A DNA stretch of 21,602 nucleotides from Actinomycetota bacterium. GTDB taxonomy: Bacteria > Actinomycetota > Acidimicrobiia > Spongiisociales > UBA11373. A program made the position numbers and the translations under genes. Positions 6,360 to 14,364 of this stretch are shown here, piece after piece. The stretch is taken from assembly GCA_003486285.1 (NCBI GenBank), contig DNGH01000164.1, positions 1 through 21,602 of the forward strand, given 5' to 3'. How positions within the stretch are numbered: position 1 is the stretch's first letter; each line of letters begins with the position of its first letter. Under the pieces are notes generated by a model. It was not told the origin of the DNA. It made no database searches and saw nothing but the letters and a program-made list of their open reading frames with translations.

Positions 6360-8099
6360 TCAGTCGCAGGCGTGAGCGGGTAGACCTCCGGAGGCGATGA
6401 GTTCTCGCAGCGTCGGTGAGGGAGCCCCCCAGAGGCCGAACACGGCACCCATGTCGATGAGCACCTCCCCCGCCACAACATCACACGCGCGACTAATCAG
6501 GATTTCGGCTCCTGCAGCATCGCCGGATGCCTGCAGCAAACTCGCTCCGGCGAGCAGTGCCCACACTCGACCAGTCGTCGAGTCCTGATCGGCGATAGCG
6601 GCTAGCGCGCCCGATGGTGAGGTACTGGCACTCGACGCCGCGAAGTAAACGGATCCCGTACCACCGGCGAGGTCGACGCGAACATACCCGTTGAGATTTG
6701 GCGGCACGAGATCCAACTCGCGGTCGATGGTGTAGTCGGCCCTGACCGGGGGCAGCCATATCAGTGTGATCGTCCCGCTGTCGGTCATATCAGCGGGGTC
6801 GCGAGCGACCCACGGTGTTGAGCGAAAGCTGCCTTGCGGATTCCCGGGAAGACGTGGCACGCTGGGATAGCCGGCTCGATACGCGTTGAGGTCCCTTGAC
6901 TGGTGAAACACGACGGCTGTCGGATCCACACCGGCCACAGCGATGGCCTCCGCCGCTGGGCCGAACGCCGGATTCTCCAACTCGACCGTTCTCGCTGCCG
7001 ACCCCCAACCGCTGAAGGCGAGCGTAAGGGCGACAAACATGGTCAGGATCACGCCGGTCACCTTCTGGCGACGCATGGGCAGCATGGCTTCGATTACGAG
7101 GGCAAAGCCGATCGCGATGATCGGGAGTTGGAACACCCCGTACCGGTCGAACAGTGGGATGTTCGAGCGATAGACGATGGCCCACGTCGATAGGGCCGCC
7201 GTGATCAGGAAGGCGGCCATCAGGTCGGCGGCGGCGGGGAGCCGATGTCGCACTCCCAATCCAGCTGCGATCACCAGAATTCCCCCTCCGGCCAGTCCAA
7301 CGCCCAGAGGACCGGTTGTCCGATACATGAGCGCGAGGGCGGACTCGGCGGTGCCCCATAGCTGCCCGAGTGACAGCGGATTGCTGCGGACGAAGCCGCC
7401 TGCTTCGGAAAGTAACTGAGGGATCACCAAAGCGGCGCTCATGACACCGGTTCCCAACGCGGTCAGGACGAGCCGAACTCGGATCCGCTCCGGAACAGTC
7501 TTCAGTGCGAGGATCGCAAATCCGAACGCCCCAACGAGCCCTGCAGACCCCTCCACTGCTCGCGTCCATGGCAGCAGAAGCGCTGAGAACGAAACACCGA
7601 CCAGGGAGAGAGGTCCCCCGTGGGTCAGATGACGATCGATCGACCACAAGCACCAGGCGAGGACGAACAGCGGCAGAGCATAGGGACGTGCGTACTGCGA
7701 GTACGCCAGGTGGAGCGGAGCGAGCGCGAGGAATGCACTCCCGAAAAGGGCTACATAGGGTCCAGATCTCTTATGAATCAGGTAGTACAGGAGAGCAATG
7801 GTCCCGGTGCCCGCAACGAGCGCCGGGAGGCGATACGCGAAGGCTGACTCTCCAAGCAGCCGCGAAGTTACCCAGCCGAGCAGATGGTCGAGAGGAGGCT
7901 GATTCTGCTGCCAGCTGGCTTTGAACGCATCACCGAGACCCCCCGCATAAGCCGCGACTTGGCGAGCTTCATCAATGTGGAGTGGCTCCCGAGCAATGCC
8001 GACGAGGCGCACGAGCCCAGCAACCACCGTGACTTCTAAGGCGTAGAGCCGCGGCTCAAACAGGCGACGCCATCGACCCTCTTCGACCACTAGCGCCAC
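6360..8099 (-). CDS. GT39/PMT-type membrane glycosyltransferase-like protein
   Basis: A 579-residue polytopic protein with about ten or more hydrophobic spans in residues 1-390. The first external loop carries HIDEARQ (Asp43-Glu44), matching the acidic motif of GT-C enzymes, followed by a QPPLDH segment typical of PMT/ArnT-like proteins, then QYARPYALP. A soluble C-terminal region of about 190 residues ends in a helix-rich part (about 495-579) that may be TPR-like. GT-C enzymes use polyprenyl-phosphate sugars outside the membrane to modify glycans or proteins. The GTG at 8099 is preferred because AAGGA lies 6 nt upstream; an in-frame GTG at 8189 would add 30 residues but has no good ribosome binding site. 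It is the last gene of the leftward unit. Confidence 0.75.
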   Translation of the reverse strand: MALVVEEGRWRRLFEPRLYALEVTVVAGLVRLVGIAREPLHIDEARQVAAYAGGLGDAFKASWQQNQPPLDHLLGWVTSRLLGESAFAYRLPALVAGTGTIALLYYLIHKRSGPYVALFGSAFLALAPLHLAYSQYARPYALPLFVLAWCLWSIDRHLTHGGPLSLVGVSFSALLLPWTRAVEGSAGLVGAFGFAILALKTVPERIRVRLVLTALGTGVMSAALVIPQLLSEAGGFVRSNPLSLGQLWGTAESALALMYRTTGPLGVGLAGGGILVIAAGLGVRHRLPAAADLMAAFLITAALSTWAIVYRSNIPLFDRYGVFQLPIIAIGFALVIEAMLPMRRQKVTGVILTMFVALTLAFSGWGSAARTVELENPAFGPAAEAIAVAGVDPTAVVFHQSRDLNAYRAGYPSVPRLPGNPQGSFRSTPWVARDPADMTDSGTITLIWLPPVRADYTIDRELDLVPPNLNGYVRVDLAGGTGSVYFAASSASTSPSGALAAIADQDSTTGRVWALLAGASLLQASGDAAGAEILISRACDVVAGEVLIDMGAVFGLWGAPSPTLRELIASGGLPAHACD

Positions 8100-8246
8100 A
8101 GCCAGTCCTTCCGCCTCTTGACTGAGGCTAGATGCACCGACACCGGTTGCGTCTCGCCCCACGTCAGTCGATGCCACCGCGAGTCGCACCCCACACCGCC
8201 ACGGCGGCGTCGCTCAGCAAGGAAGGTGATCGCTCCTGGTACAGAC

Positions 8247-9683
8247 CTATGGCAGACCGACGAGCCTATCAAACAGCTCGCGATCCTCGGCAAAGGGGCA
8301 CTCGCCTACCCGCGCATACAAGATCCGCCATCGCGTGCTCGCAACTACCTCCATGCACTCAGTGAACCCCTCGTACTCGGAGGGCAGACCGGCCGACCCC
8401 GTGACCACGTAGTCGCTGATCCCTCGAGGTGAAAGGCTCAGCCCTCTCGGGAAGGTGGTCGAGGCATGGCCTCGCCAGGCGTGCAGATCGAATGGCGGCA
8501 CGCTTATGACCCCGGACCCGACCTGCGGGGCGAAGGCTCGATAAGCCTGAGCCGATTCAACGGCACCGATCCGCCTTGAGTCGAGGAGCTCCCCGTATCG
8601 GATCGCCCAACGGGCATCGATGGCGACGGTGCCGATCGCCACAACGACCGCCACGAGTACCACTGGACCTGCTCGCGCCATCGGCGCGGTTTCGAATAGC
8701 CGGACGACCAGGAGCCATGCTCCGGCCAGGGGCAAGGCTAGGTGCCAACTCCAGCTCGGCAGGTGCTCGACGACAACTGCCAAGCTCGCGATCTTCAGGG
8801 CAACTGCGAAGGCAGCACCGGCCTTCACCGGGTCCAGCGAAGGCAGGTGGATGCCTGTAATGGCAATGAGCAGCATGCCGAGCGCCAAAGGGATGAGTTG
8901 CGGAGCGGCGATCGCGAACCCGGGCCACGGCACGAGGTCTCCGATCGCATCACCAATCAGACTCGAGTTCCCTCGATTGAACGGAGTGCTGGACCACGCA
9001 ATCAAGGCGAATGCGAACACGCTCGCAGCCGCGGCGGCGCCGGTGAGTATTACACCCAGGCGCCTTGACTCGCTTTTCAGAAGCAGCGGCAAGCCCAAGA
9101 CAATCCCGAGTAGGGCCATCTCCTCTTTGAGTGAAACGAAGGCCAGGAAGGCCAGGAAGCCAATGCGGTCGCCCAGGTCATAGGCTCGACCAGAGCGGCC
9201 GGCGAGACCGACCACTGCGAGTGAGAACAGTGGTAGGGCGAGCGTGTCGGGATGGAATCCATAGATGGGTTCATGGATGAGCCACCAGACGCCCGGGAGG
9301 CCAAGGAGGGTGGCTGCAATGGTGCCTGGGTATCGATACCCGCGCTCAACCAGGATCAATCTGATGAAGCTGGCGCTCAACGCCATCACGAGAGGGGTGA
9401 TGACAACCAGGACCCAGTACCCGATGCTCGGCGCCAACAAATAGATCGGTACCAGCAGGAACAAGAGAAGGTACCCATGATCGCCCATGACATTCCCGAA
9501 GACATAACTTCGAAAGAAGGAGCCGTCGGTCGTGCTCTGCAGGGATTGGTGGTAGTCGTACAAGTCGGAGGTATACGCCGCGGCTCGTGCCGCAATCACC
9601 TTGTGCGCGATCGCGAGCACCGTCCATAGGCCCGTGAACACGACGAATGCGCTGGCCGCCGAAGCCGTGTCAGGGCGATTCAT
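8247..9683 (-). CDS. DUF2079-like polytopic membrane protein
   Basis: A 478-residue protein of about ten hydrophobic spans. It shows an N-terminal external loop with SDLYDYHQSL (about 39-48), the HEPIYGFHPDTLALPL block (137-152) and SLKEEMALL (184-192). The FHPD and KEEMA/KEDMA motifs are those I associate with DUF2079, a GT-C-like family without a well-characterised reaction. The C-terminal about 110 residues look extracytoplasmic. The ATG at 9683 overlaps the preceding gene by 14 bp, so the two membrane proteins are translated together. A role in transferring a lipid-linked sugar outside the membrane is inference from topology and context. Confidence 0.7.
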   Translation of the reverse strand: MNRPDTASAASAFVVFTGLWTVLAIAHKVIAARAAAYTSDLYDYHQSLQSTTDGSFFRSYVFGNVMGDHGYLLLFLLVPIYLLAPSIGYWVLVVITPLVMALSASFIRLILVERGYRYPGTIAATLLGLPGVWWLIHEPIYGFHPDTLALPLFSLAVVGLAGRSGRAYDLGDRIGFLAFLAFVSLKEEMALLGIVLGLPLLLKSESRRLGVILTGAAAAASVFAFALIAWSSTPFNRGNSSLIGDAIGDLVPWPGFAIAAPQLIPLALGMLLIAITGIHLPSLDPVKAGAAFAVALKIASLAVVVEHLPSWSWHLALPLAGAWLLVVRLFETAPMARAGPVVLVAVVVAIGTVAIDARWAIRYGELLDSRRIGAVESAQAYRAFAPQVGSGVISVPPFDLHAWRGHASTTFPRGLSLSPRGISDYVVTGSAGLPSEYEGFTECMEVVASTRWRILYARVGECPFAEDRELFDRLVGLP

Positions 9684-11076
9684 GCCCAGTGACGATCTTC
9701 GGCGGCCGCTGCCGAACCCGAGTCATGAATGGCACAAGAACCACCAATGAGAGGTACGTGGGGAACATATACCTCACATCAGGTGCTGGATTGGCTAGCG
9801 CTACAACAACAGCAGACGCCATGGCTGGACCGAGAATCGAAACACACCTGCGGAGTCGGCGCAGCCACCACCACCCAGAAGCAACAAGGATCCACAGATA
9901 GACGCCCGGTCGCCAGACCAACCACAGAAGAAGCCCGCTCGCCGTGTTTCGTACCCGCCACGTAAGTGCACCGGTGAGCACCGGTACCTCCGAGCTTCGC
10001 AGTCCGAAGTCCACGGAGTACGCATACCACTCGATGTTCGTAGGGCCGATGTACAAGCGGTCGCCTCGTGGAAGCGGGTACCACGCGAGTCCGCCAGTGT
10101 CCACGAGATGTCTGACCACGAGTCGCGGGCTCTCAAGCCCCTCCTCGATCGCAGCCCGAAAAAAGTCACTTGCACGGTCGGCCAACACCCCCCAATCGGT
10201 TCCATCCGCGAGGAGATAATCGACTCGGTAGGGATCGAATGTCTCCTTGATCACCTCGAGGGATTGAACCTGCGTCACCAGCTCCTGGTTCTCCGGCTTC
10301 AGTCCATCGCCACTGACCACGACGCGCGCGAGGAAGAAGAACGGCAGGGTCGCAGCCTGGGCATCGTTGGGAGCCACATCGAACGCGCGAAACACCCCGT
10401 AGCGCACGGTTCCGATCAAGGCGAGTGCAGAGAGCGAGGCTGCAACGAGCACGCGACGAGACTGGCGCTGGGATAGAAACCACGCGATCACGATCAGACC
10501 GAGAACAACTATGCCCGACTTGCGGAACAGGGCTATGACCGAGAAGTTGACAGCCAGGAACACAACGGCTCGCACACCCCGGGGAGCGCCTTGTTCAGCC
10601 CGGACAGCAAACAGCGTCGCCGCGGCGATGGCGATCGCGAAGATCACGTCCTTCCACAGAGTCACGCTGTAGAGCCCAATGACCGGACTCGCGATGACGA
10701 ATGCGACCGTGCCCCAGCGCTGTCGCGTGTTGTCGGGATGCAGGGACGCACTCAGCCGCAACGCCACATAGAACAGCAAGCTGAGGAGAAGTACCTGTAG
10801 CGCGGCTGCCGCGGCCGGCGACCCGAAGAGCTTCTGCAGAGCGCCAAACAACAGAGTGTGTGCGGCTGGGTGCCAATCGACGATCTCGCCCAAGCGAACC
10901 TGGTCCCACTGGTTCAGGGAGTCGTACGACATCACAGCGGGGAAGAACGCCACCCAGTGGAGCACGAGTGCGCCCGTGATCGCGGCCCATCCCCAGCGAC
11001 TCGAGCGATCATGAGAGGCGCCCCGCCGACGCGTTCCGTCGGGATGATGCATCGGGGACGACGAGTCAGCGATCAT
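9670..11076 (-). CDS. DUF6020-like polytopic membrane protein (putative GT-C glycosyltransferase)
   Basis: A 468-residue protein with about ten hydrophobic spans. After the first span comes MSYDSLNQWDQVRLGEIVDW followed by HP (Asp52; His69-Pro70). A YDS..Q...G.....HP arrangement in the first external loop is what I recall for DUF6020 and related membrane proteins of glycan clusters. The family label is from memory and moderate only. Later features include YSVTLWKDVIFA and NPAPDVRYMFPTYL near the C-terminus, a common ending in GT-C-like proteins. The ATG at 11076 has GGGGGA 9 nt upstream. It lies 102 bp after the GT2 gene and overlaps the DUF2079-like gene by 14 bp. Confidence 0.65.
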   Translation of the reverse strand: MIADSSSPMHHPDGTRRRGASHDRSSRWGWAAITGALVLHWVAFFPAVMSYDSLNQWDQVRLGEIVDWHPAAHTLLFGALQKLFGSPAAAAALQVLLLSLLFYVALRLSASLHPDNTRQRWGTVAFVIASPVIGLYSVTLWKDVIFAIAIAAATLFAVRAEQGAPRGVRAVVFLAVNFSVIALFRKSGIVVLGLIVIAWFLSQRQSRRVLVAASLSALALIGTVRYGVFRAFDVAPNDAQAATLPFFFLARVVVSGDGLKPENQELVTQVQSLEVIKETFDPYRVDYLLADGTDWGVLADRASDFFRAAIEEGLESPRLVVRHLVDTGGLAWYPLPRGDRLYIGPTNIEWYAYSVDFGLRSSEVPVLTGALTWRVRNTASGLLLWLVWRPGVYLWILVASGWWWLRRLRRCVSILGPAMASAVVVALANPAPDVRYMFPTYLSLVVLVPFMTRVRQRPPKIVTGHESP

Positions 11077-11178
11077 CGGACACCGTCCCCCAAAGGCGCG
11101 CCAGGCCGATACGTCGACTGGCGGGTGAACACCCCCGTGCTCGACCCACCACCCAACCCAGGACCGAGTCGCATCATG

Positions 11179-11901
11179 TCATCGGGAGGACTTCACGATG
11201 CGCGACATCGGCAGGAATCGAATCCTGACAAGCGTCCAAAGCGCGGGAAACCCGTCACGCCACGAGATCTTCTTACCCTCGTCGATCTCGCGTCCTGCGT
11301 AGCTGATCGGCACCTCCCAGATTCGCGTGCCGGTACGGAGAATCTTTGCGGTCACCTGGGGCTCGATGTCGAAGCGGTTGGCCGTGAGGCGCAGCGACCG
11401 GAGCAGCTCGCCATCCACCATCTTGTAGCAGGTCTCCATGTCGGACAGCGTGGTGTTGTAGAGCACGTTGGTCACCAGGCTCAAGAACCGGTTGCCCATC
11501 CAGTGCCAGAACATCATGTTGCGATGCTCTCCGGTGAATCGCGAGCCGTAGACGACCTTCGCCTTCCCTTCGAGGATCGGGGTGAGCATGCGCGGGAAGT
11601 CGCGCGGGTCGTACTCGAGGTCGGCGTCGTGCACTACCACGATATCGCCCCGGCACTCGGCCACACCCCTTCGGATCGCGGCACCCTTCCCCATGTTCTT
11701 GTCCTGACGGAAGACCCGCACAGTGGAGTCACCGAGCCGCTTGACGATGTCGTGTGACCCATCGGTCGAGCCGTCGTCCACCACGATGATCTCGCGATCG
11801 AGCGGCAACGGCACTTCACGGACACGGCGAATCGACTCGGCAACAGTCGACCGCTCGTTGTACACCGGGACGATGATTGAGAGGAGTCGATAGTCGGTCA
11901 C
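11179..11901 (-). CDS. Polyprenyl-phosphate glycosyltransferase, DPM1-like GT2
   Basis: A 240-residue GT-A enzyme: SIIVPVYNERSTV (8-20), IIVVDDGSTDGS (38-49), NMGKGAAIRRGV (69-80), DADLEYDP (92-99) and YGSRFTGE. MGKGAAIRRG and DADLEYDP are typical of dolichol/polyprenyl-phosphate sugar synthases. There is no C-terminal membrane helix. It would transfer a sugar from a nucleotide to a polyprenyl phosphate carrier on the cytoplasmic side, making a donor for the GT-C proteins encoded directly downstream. The GTG at 11901 overlaps the UXS stop by 4 bp. Coupling to UDP-xylose genes hints at a xylosyl or glucuronosyl donor, but this cannot be read from the sequence. Confidence 0.88.
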   Translation of the reverse strand: MTDYRLLSIIVPVYNERSTVAESIRRVREVPLPLDREIIVVDDGSTDGSHDIVKRLGDSTVRVFRQDKNMGKGAAIRRGVAECRGDIVVVHDADLEYDPRDFPRMLTPILEGKAKVVYGSRFTGEHRNMMFWHWMGNRFLSLVTNVLYNTTLSDMETCYKMVDGELLRSLRLTANRFDIEPQVTAKILRTGTRIWEVPISYAGREIDEGKKISWRDGFPALWTLVRIRFLPMSRIVKSSR

Positions 11902-12812
11902 AGAAGTCCTTCAAAGTAGGTGCGGGTGCGTTCCATTCCGATCGCCAAACTCACCGATGGTTCCCACCCCAAGACGCGGCGCGCCAGGTTGATGTCGGGA
12001 CGACGACGCTGCGGGTCTCCTTCGGGAAGGGCGCGGTGCTCACGACCGGTGTCACCGACCATCTGCGCTACCACGTCGGCAAACTGGCTGATCGTGATCT
12101 CGTCGGGATTGCCCAGGTTCATCGGCGCCCGGTGATCCGACTCGGCCAGCCTCAGCAAGCCCTCGATCATGTCATCTACGTAGCAGAACGACCTCGTCTG
12201 GGCACCGTCGCCATAGATCGTTAGCGGTTGGCCTTTGAGGGCCTGGACCAGCAAGTTGGAGACGATTCGCCCGTCCGCCGGGTCCATGCCTGGGCCGTAG
12301 GTGTTGAAGATCCGGGCAACTCGGCTGTCCTCCACGACACCGGCTCGCCGATAGGCGTACACCAATGCCTCGCCGTATCGCTTGGCCTCGTCGTAGCAGG
12401 CGCGCGAGGAGAGCAGTGAAACGGAGCCCGAGTAGCTCTCGGATTGGGGATGTACCTCGGGATCGCCGTATACCTCAGAGGTGGACGTGTACAGGAGTCT
12501 GGCACCCCAACTCCCCGCCAGGTCGAGCATCCGCCTGGTGCCCTCGGCTCCGGCACGCAGCGTGCCGATGGGATCGAGCAGATACCGGGGTGGAGATGCC
12601 GGAGAAGCCATGTGGAAGATTCGCGCGAATGGCCCACCAACATCCGGTGGGTCGATGACATCTCCGACAATCAACCGCGCGCCGTCGGGAACTCCGAGCG
12701 GGCTCGGCGACGAGAGATTGTCGAGTACCACGACGTCGTCGCCGACAGCGAGCAACCTCGAGACAAGAGCCCGGCCCAGGAATCCTGCGCCACCCGTAAC
12801 GAGGACTCTCAC
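11898..12812 (-). CDS. uxs: UDP-glucuronate decarboxylase (UDP-xylose synthase)-like
   Basis: A 304-residue short-chain dehydrogenase: VTGGAGFLG (5-13), FHMASPASPPRYLLDP (66-81), TSTSEVYGDPEVHPQ (109-123, Glu113), CYDEAKR (Tyr140 and Lys144), ARIFNTYGPGM and RSFCYVDDMI. The ASPASPxxY, STSEVYGDPEVHPQ and CYDEAKR blocks are the UXS signature and separate it from UDP-galactose epimerases. It would oxidise, decarboxylate and re-reduce UDP-glucuronate to UDP-xylose using bound NAD. It lies directly after the UDP-glucose dehydrogenase gene with a 4-bp GTGA overlap, which supports the two-step route. A decarboxylase releasing the 4-keto pentose is a less likely alternative. Confidence 0.88.
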   Translation of the reverse strand: MRVLVTGGAGFLGRALVSRLLAVGDDVVVLDNLSSPSPLGVPDGARLIVGDVIDPPDVGGPFARIFHMASPASPPRYLLDPIGTLRAGAEGTRRMLDLAGSWGARLLYTSTSEVYGDPEVHPQSESYSGSVSLLSSRACYDEAKRYGEALVYAYRRAGVVEDSRVARIFNTYGPGMDPADGRIVSNLLVQALKGQPLTIYGDGAQTRSFCYVDDMIEGLLRLAESDHRAPMNLGNPDEITISQFADVVAQMVGDTGREHRALPEGDPQRRRPDINLARRVLGWEPSVSLAIGMERTRTYFEGLL

Positions 12813-14080
12813 CTGCCCACCCCCAGGTACGTGAAGCCATGACGGCGTACCGCCTCCGGATCGAGAAGGTTGCGGGCATCGACCACCACCCGGCCGCGCA
12901 TCGTCGTGCGCAGCTCGCCAAGGCTTACGGTCTGGAACTCATCCCACTCGGTGAGGATGACCAGCGCATCCGCATCGCGCACTGCATCCAGGGCGCTGCC
13001 TACCTGAGTGATGCCGTCGTCCACCACCCGGGCCCTCGGGTCATAAGCAAGGACTACCGCCCCCTCATTGGCGAGCTCCTTCGCCACCCACACCGCGGGC
13101 GACTCTCTCACATCGTCGGTGCCGGCCTTGAATGCCAGACCCCACACCCCGACGGTGCGACCCGCCACCGAACCGTTGAGCGCTCGGCGCACCTTCGAGA
13201 GCACTCGGGCCATCTGCTGCTGGTTGACGTCGATGACGCCACGGAGAAGGGCGAAGTCGTAACCCCCCTCGTCGGCCAGGGCGACTAGCGCCTGGGTGTC
13301 CTTGGGAAGACAGGAGCCGCCGAATCCGGGACCGGGGTCGAGGAAGTGGAACCCGATCCTGCGGTCGAAACCCATGCCGAGCAGCACATCGCGGACATTA
13401 GCCCCGACCGCCTCGCAGACGTTCGCGATCGCATTGGCAAAGCTGATGCGCGTCGCCAAGAAGGCGTTGGCGGCGTACTTGATGATCCCGGCCGACACCG
13501 GGTCAGTGACCACCAGCGGAGCACCGAGGTCGGCGTACAGGGAGGTCATGCGCTCGACTGCGCCATCGCTCGCCACACCGAGAACGATCCGATCGGGCTT
13601 GAGGAAGTCGGCGACGGCCGCGCCCTCTCGCAGGAACTCGGGGTTGATCACGAGGTGACCGCCCTTCGAATGATGATCGAGCGTCTCCTGCAGACGTGTG
13701 AAGCTGTCGGTGGGTGTGGTCGACTTGAGGGCGATGACCGCGCCGAGATCCAGGTGAGGGGCGATATCCGAAACCACTTGCTCGACGATGGTGGTGTCCG
13801 CTGCCCCCGAGGCACTCTGCGGTGTTGGCACCGCAATCACGACTACGGCGGCTCCGCGCACGGCGTCAAGGTTGGATGAGAAGAGGCTCAACGCTCCCGA
13901 CTGGATCACCTCCGAGAGGAGCTCTTGCAGTCCCGGCTCGTAAATGGGTGACTCGCCCTTCGTGAGCATGGCGAGCCGTAGCTCATCGGACTCCGCCAGT
14001 CTCACTGTGTGACCGAGGCGAGCGAGGCCCGCAGCAGTCACCAGACCCACGTAACCTGCGCCGATGACCGCAACCTCCAC
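12809..14080 (-). CDS. ugd: UDP-glucose 6-dehydrogenase
   Basis: A 423-residue UDP-glucose/GDP-mannose dehydrogenase family protein. It has the N-terminal NAD fold VIGAGYVGL (5-13), PIYEPGL (45-51), VAVPTP-type VIAVPTPQ (81-88), NPEFLREGAA (146-155), KYAANAF (201-207) and the catalytic GFGGSCLPKDT with Cys257. The C-terminal domain has LAFKAGTDDVRESP. It oxidises UDP-glucose to UDP-glucuronate with two NAD+. The YEPGL and lack of a ManNAc-type pattern favour UDP-glucose, and the UXS gene next to it supports this. The GTG at 14080 is well supported by AGGAGG 5 nt upstream. It is the first gene of the leftward unit. Confidence 0.93.
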   Translation of the reverse strand: MEVAVIGAGYVGLVTAAGLARLGHTVRLAESDELRLAMLTKGESPIYEPGLQELLSEVIQSGALSLFSSNLDAVRGAAVVVIAVPTPQSASGAADTTIVEQVVSDIAPHLDLGAVIALKSTTPTDSFTRLQETLDHHSKGGHLVINPEFLREGAAVADFLKPDRIVLGVASDGAVERMTSLYADLGAPLVVTDPVSAGIIKYAANAFLATRISFANAIANVCEAVGANVRDVLLGMGFDRRIGFHFLDPGPGFGGSCLPKDTQALVALADEGGYDFALLRGVIDVNQQQMARVLSKVRRALNGSVAGRTVGVWGLAFKAGTDDVRESPAVWVAKELANEGAVVLAYDPRARVVDDGITQVGSALDAVRDADALVILTEWDEFQTVSLGELRTTMRGRVVVDARNLLDPEAVRRHGFTYLGVGR

Positions 14081-14085
14081 CGAGA

Positions 14086-14091
14086 CCTCCT
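14086..14091 (-). promoter_or_regulatory. Strong ribosome binding site for ugd
   Basis: On the minus strand this reads AGGAGG, a perfect Shine-Dalgarno core, with 5 nt to the GTG at 14080. It fixes the start of the dehydrogenase and is the strongest translation signal in the window. Confidence 0.85.
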
Positions 14092-14109
14092 AGGACCTCT
14101 CCCGGCCTT

Positions 14110-14137
14110 GACCAGTCCGGACCAGTCCGGACCAGAG
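14110..14137. repeat. 10-bp tandem repeat GACCAGTCCG (2.8 copies)
   Basis: GACCAGTCCG occurs at 14110-14119 and 14120-14129, and a partial third copy (GACCAGAG) at 14130-14137. The 10-bp period is close to one DNA turn. Each junction makes the 6-bp palindrome TCCGGA, so TCCGGA boxes repeat on one face of the helix. The block lies 30 bp upstream of ugd in the ugd/GtrII-like divergent region, suggesting an operator. A simple slippage repeat is the alternative. Confidence 0.6.
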
Positions 14138-14364
14138 ACTCGCACCAACCGCTGACTGCAACCCAAGTCCCCACCAAGCCCATTGACATGGCCGGTTACT
14201 GGGACCCACCGGATGGGCTTTCGCGAATCTAGCGACCCGCATGCGCCGCACCGTTGCTGTGCCCACCGAAAGATGAGTAGTGCTCTCGCTCACCCGCTAA
14301 TTCCATTGTCGCGCCCCGTCCCATGCCCGTTACAGCTCCGAAGTGGCCCGGTAGGGTGGAGTAC
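14138..14364. promoter_or_regulatory. Remainder of the divergent ugd / GtrII-like control region
   Basis: This completes a 284-bp gap between divergent operons. Apart from the tandem repeat and the candidate rightward promoter near 14330-14357 I see no named element and no credible gene. A TTGACA at 14183-14188 lacks a -10 partner. Confidence 0.45.
14330..14357 (+). promoter_or_regulatory. Candidate promoter giving a leaderless transcript
   Basis: TTACAG (14330-14335), a 16-nt spacer and TAGGGT (14352-14357, TANNNT) form a plausible housekeeping promoter. The -10 ends only 7 nt before the ATG at 14365, which would put transcription start at or next to the start codon. Leaderless mRNAs of this form are common in actinobacteria. 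GGTGGAG also lies just before the ATG and could act as a ribosome binding site if transcription began further upstream. Confidence 0.35.

Noticed and set aside
6790..7653. Minus-strand 287-residue open frame inside the GT39-like gene
   Set aside because: It is a shifted frame of a clear membrane protein; it lacks hydrophobic spans or motifs and is Arg/Ser/Pro-rich.
11118..11136. Short inverted repeat around GGGTGAACACCC in the gap between GT2 and DUF6020-like genes
   Set aside because: Only a 4-bp stem with a 4-nt loop forms, and no T tract follows, so it is not a credible terminator.
10858..11757. Plus-strand 299-residue open frame across the DUF6020-like and GT2 genes
   Set aside because: It is antisense to two supported genes and has no domain pattern or ribosome binding site.
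14183..14188. Perfect TTGACA as a -35 element
   Set aside because: No -10-like hexamer occurs 16-18 bp downstream on the plus strand.
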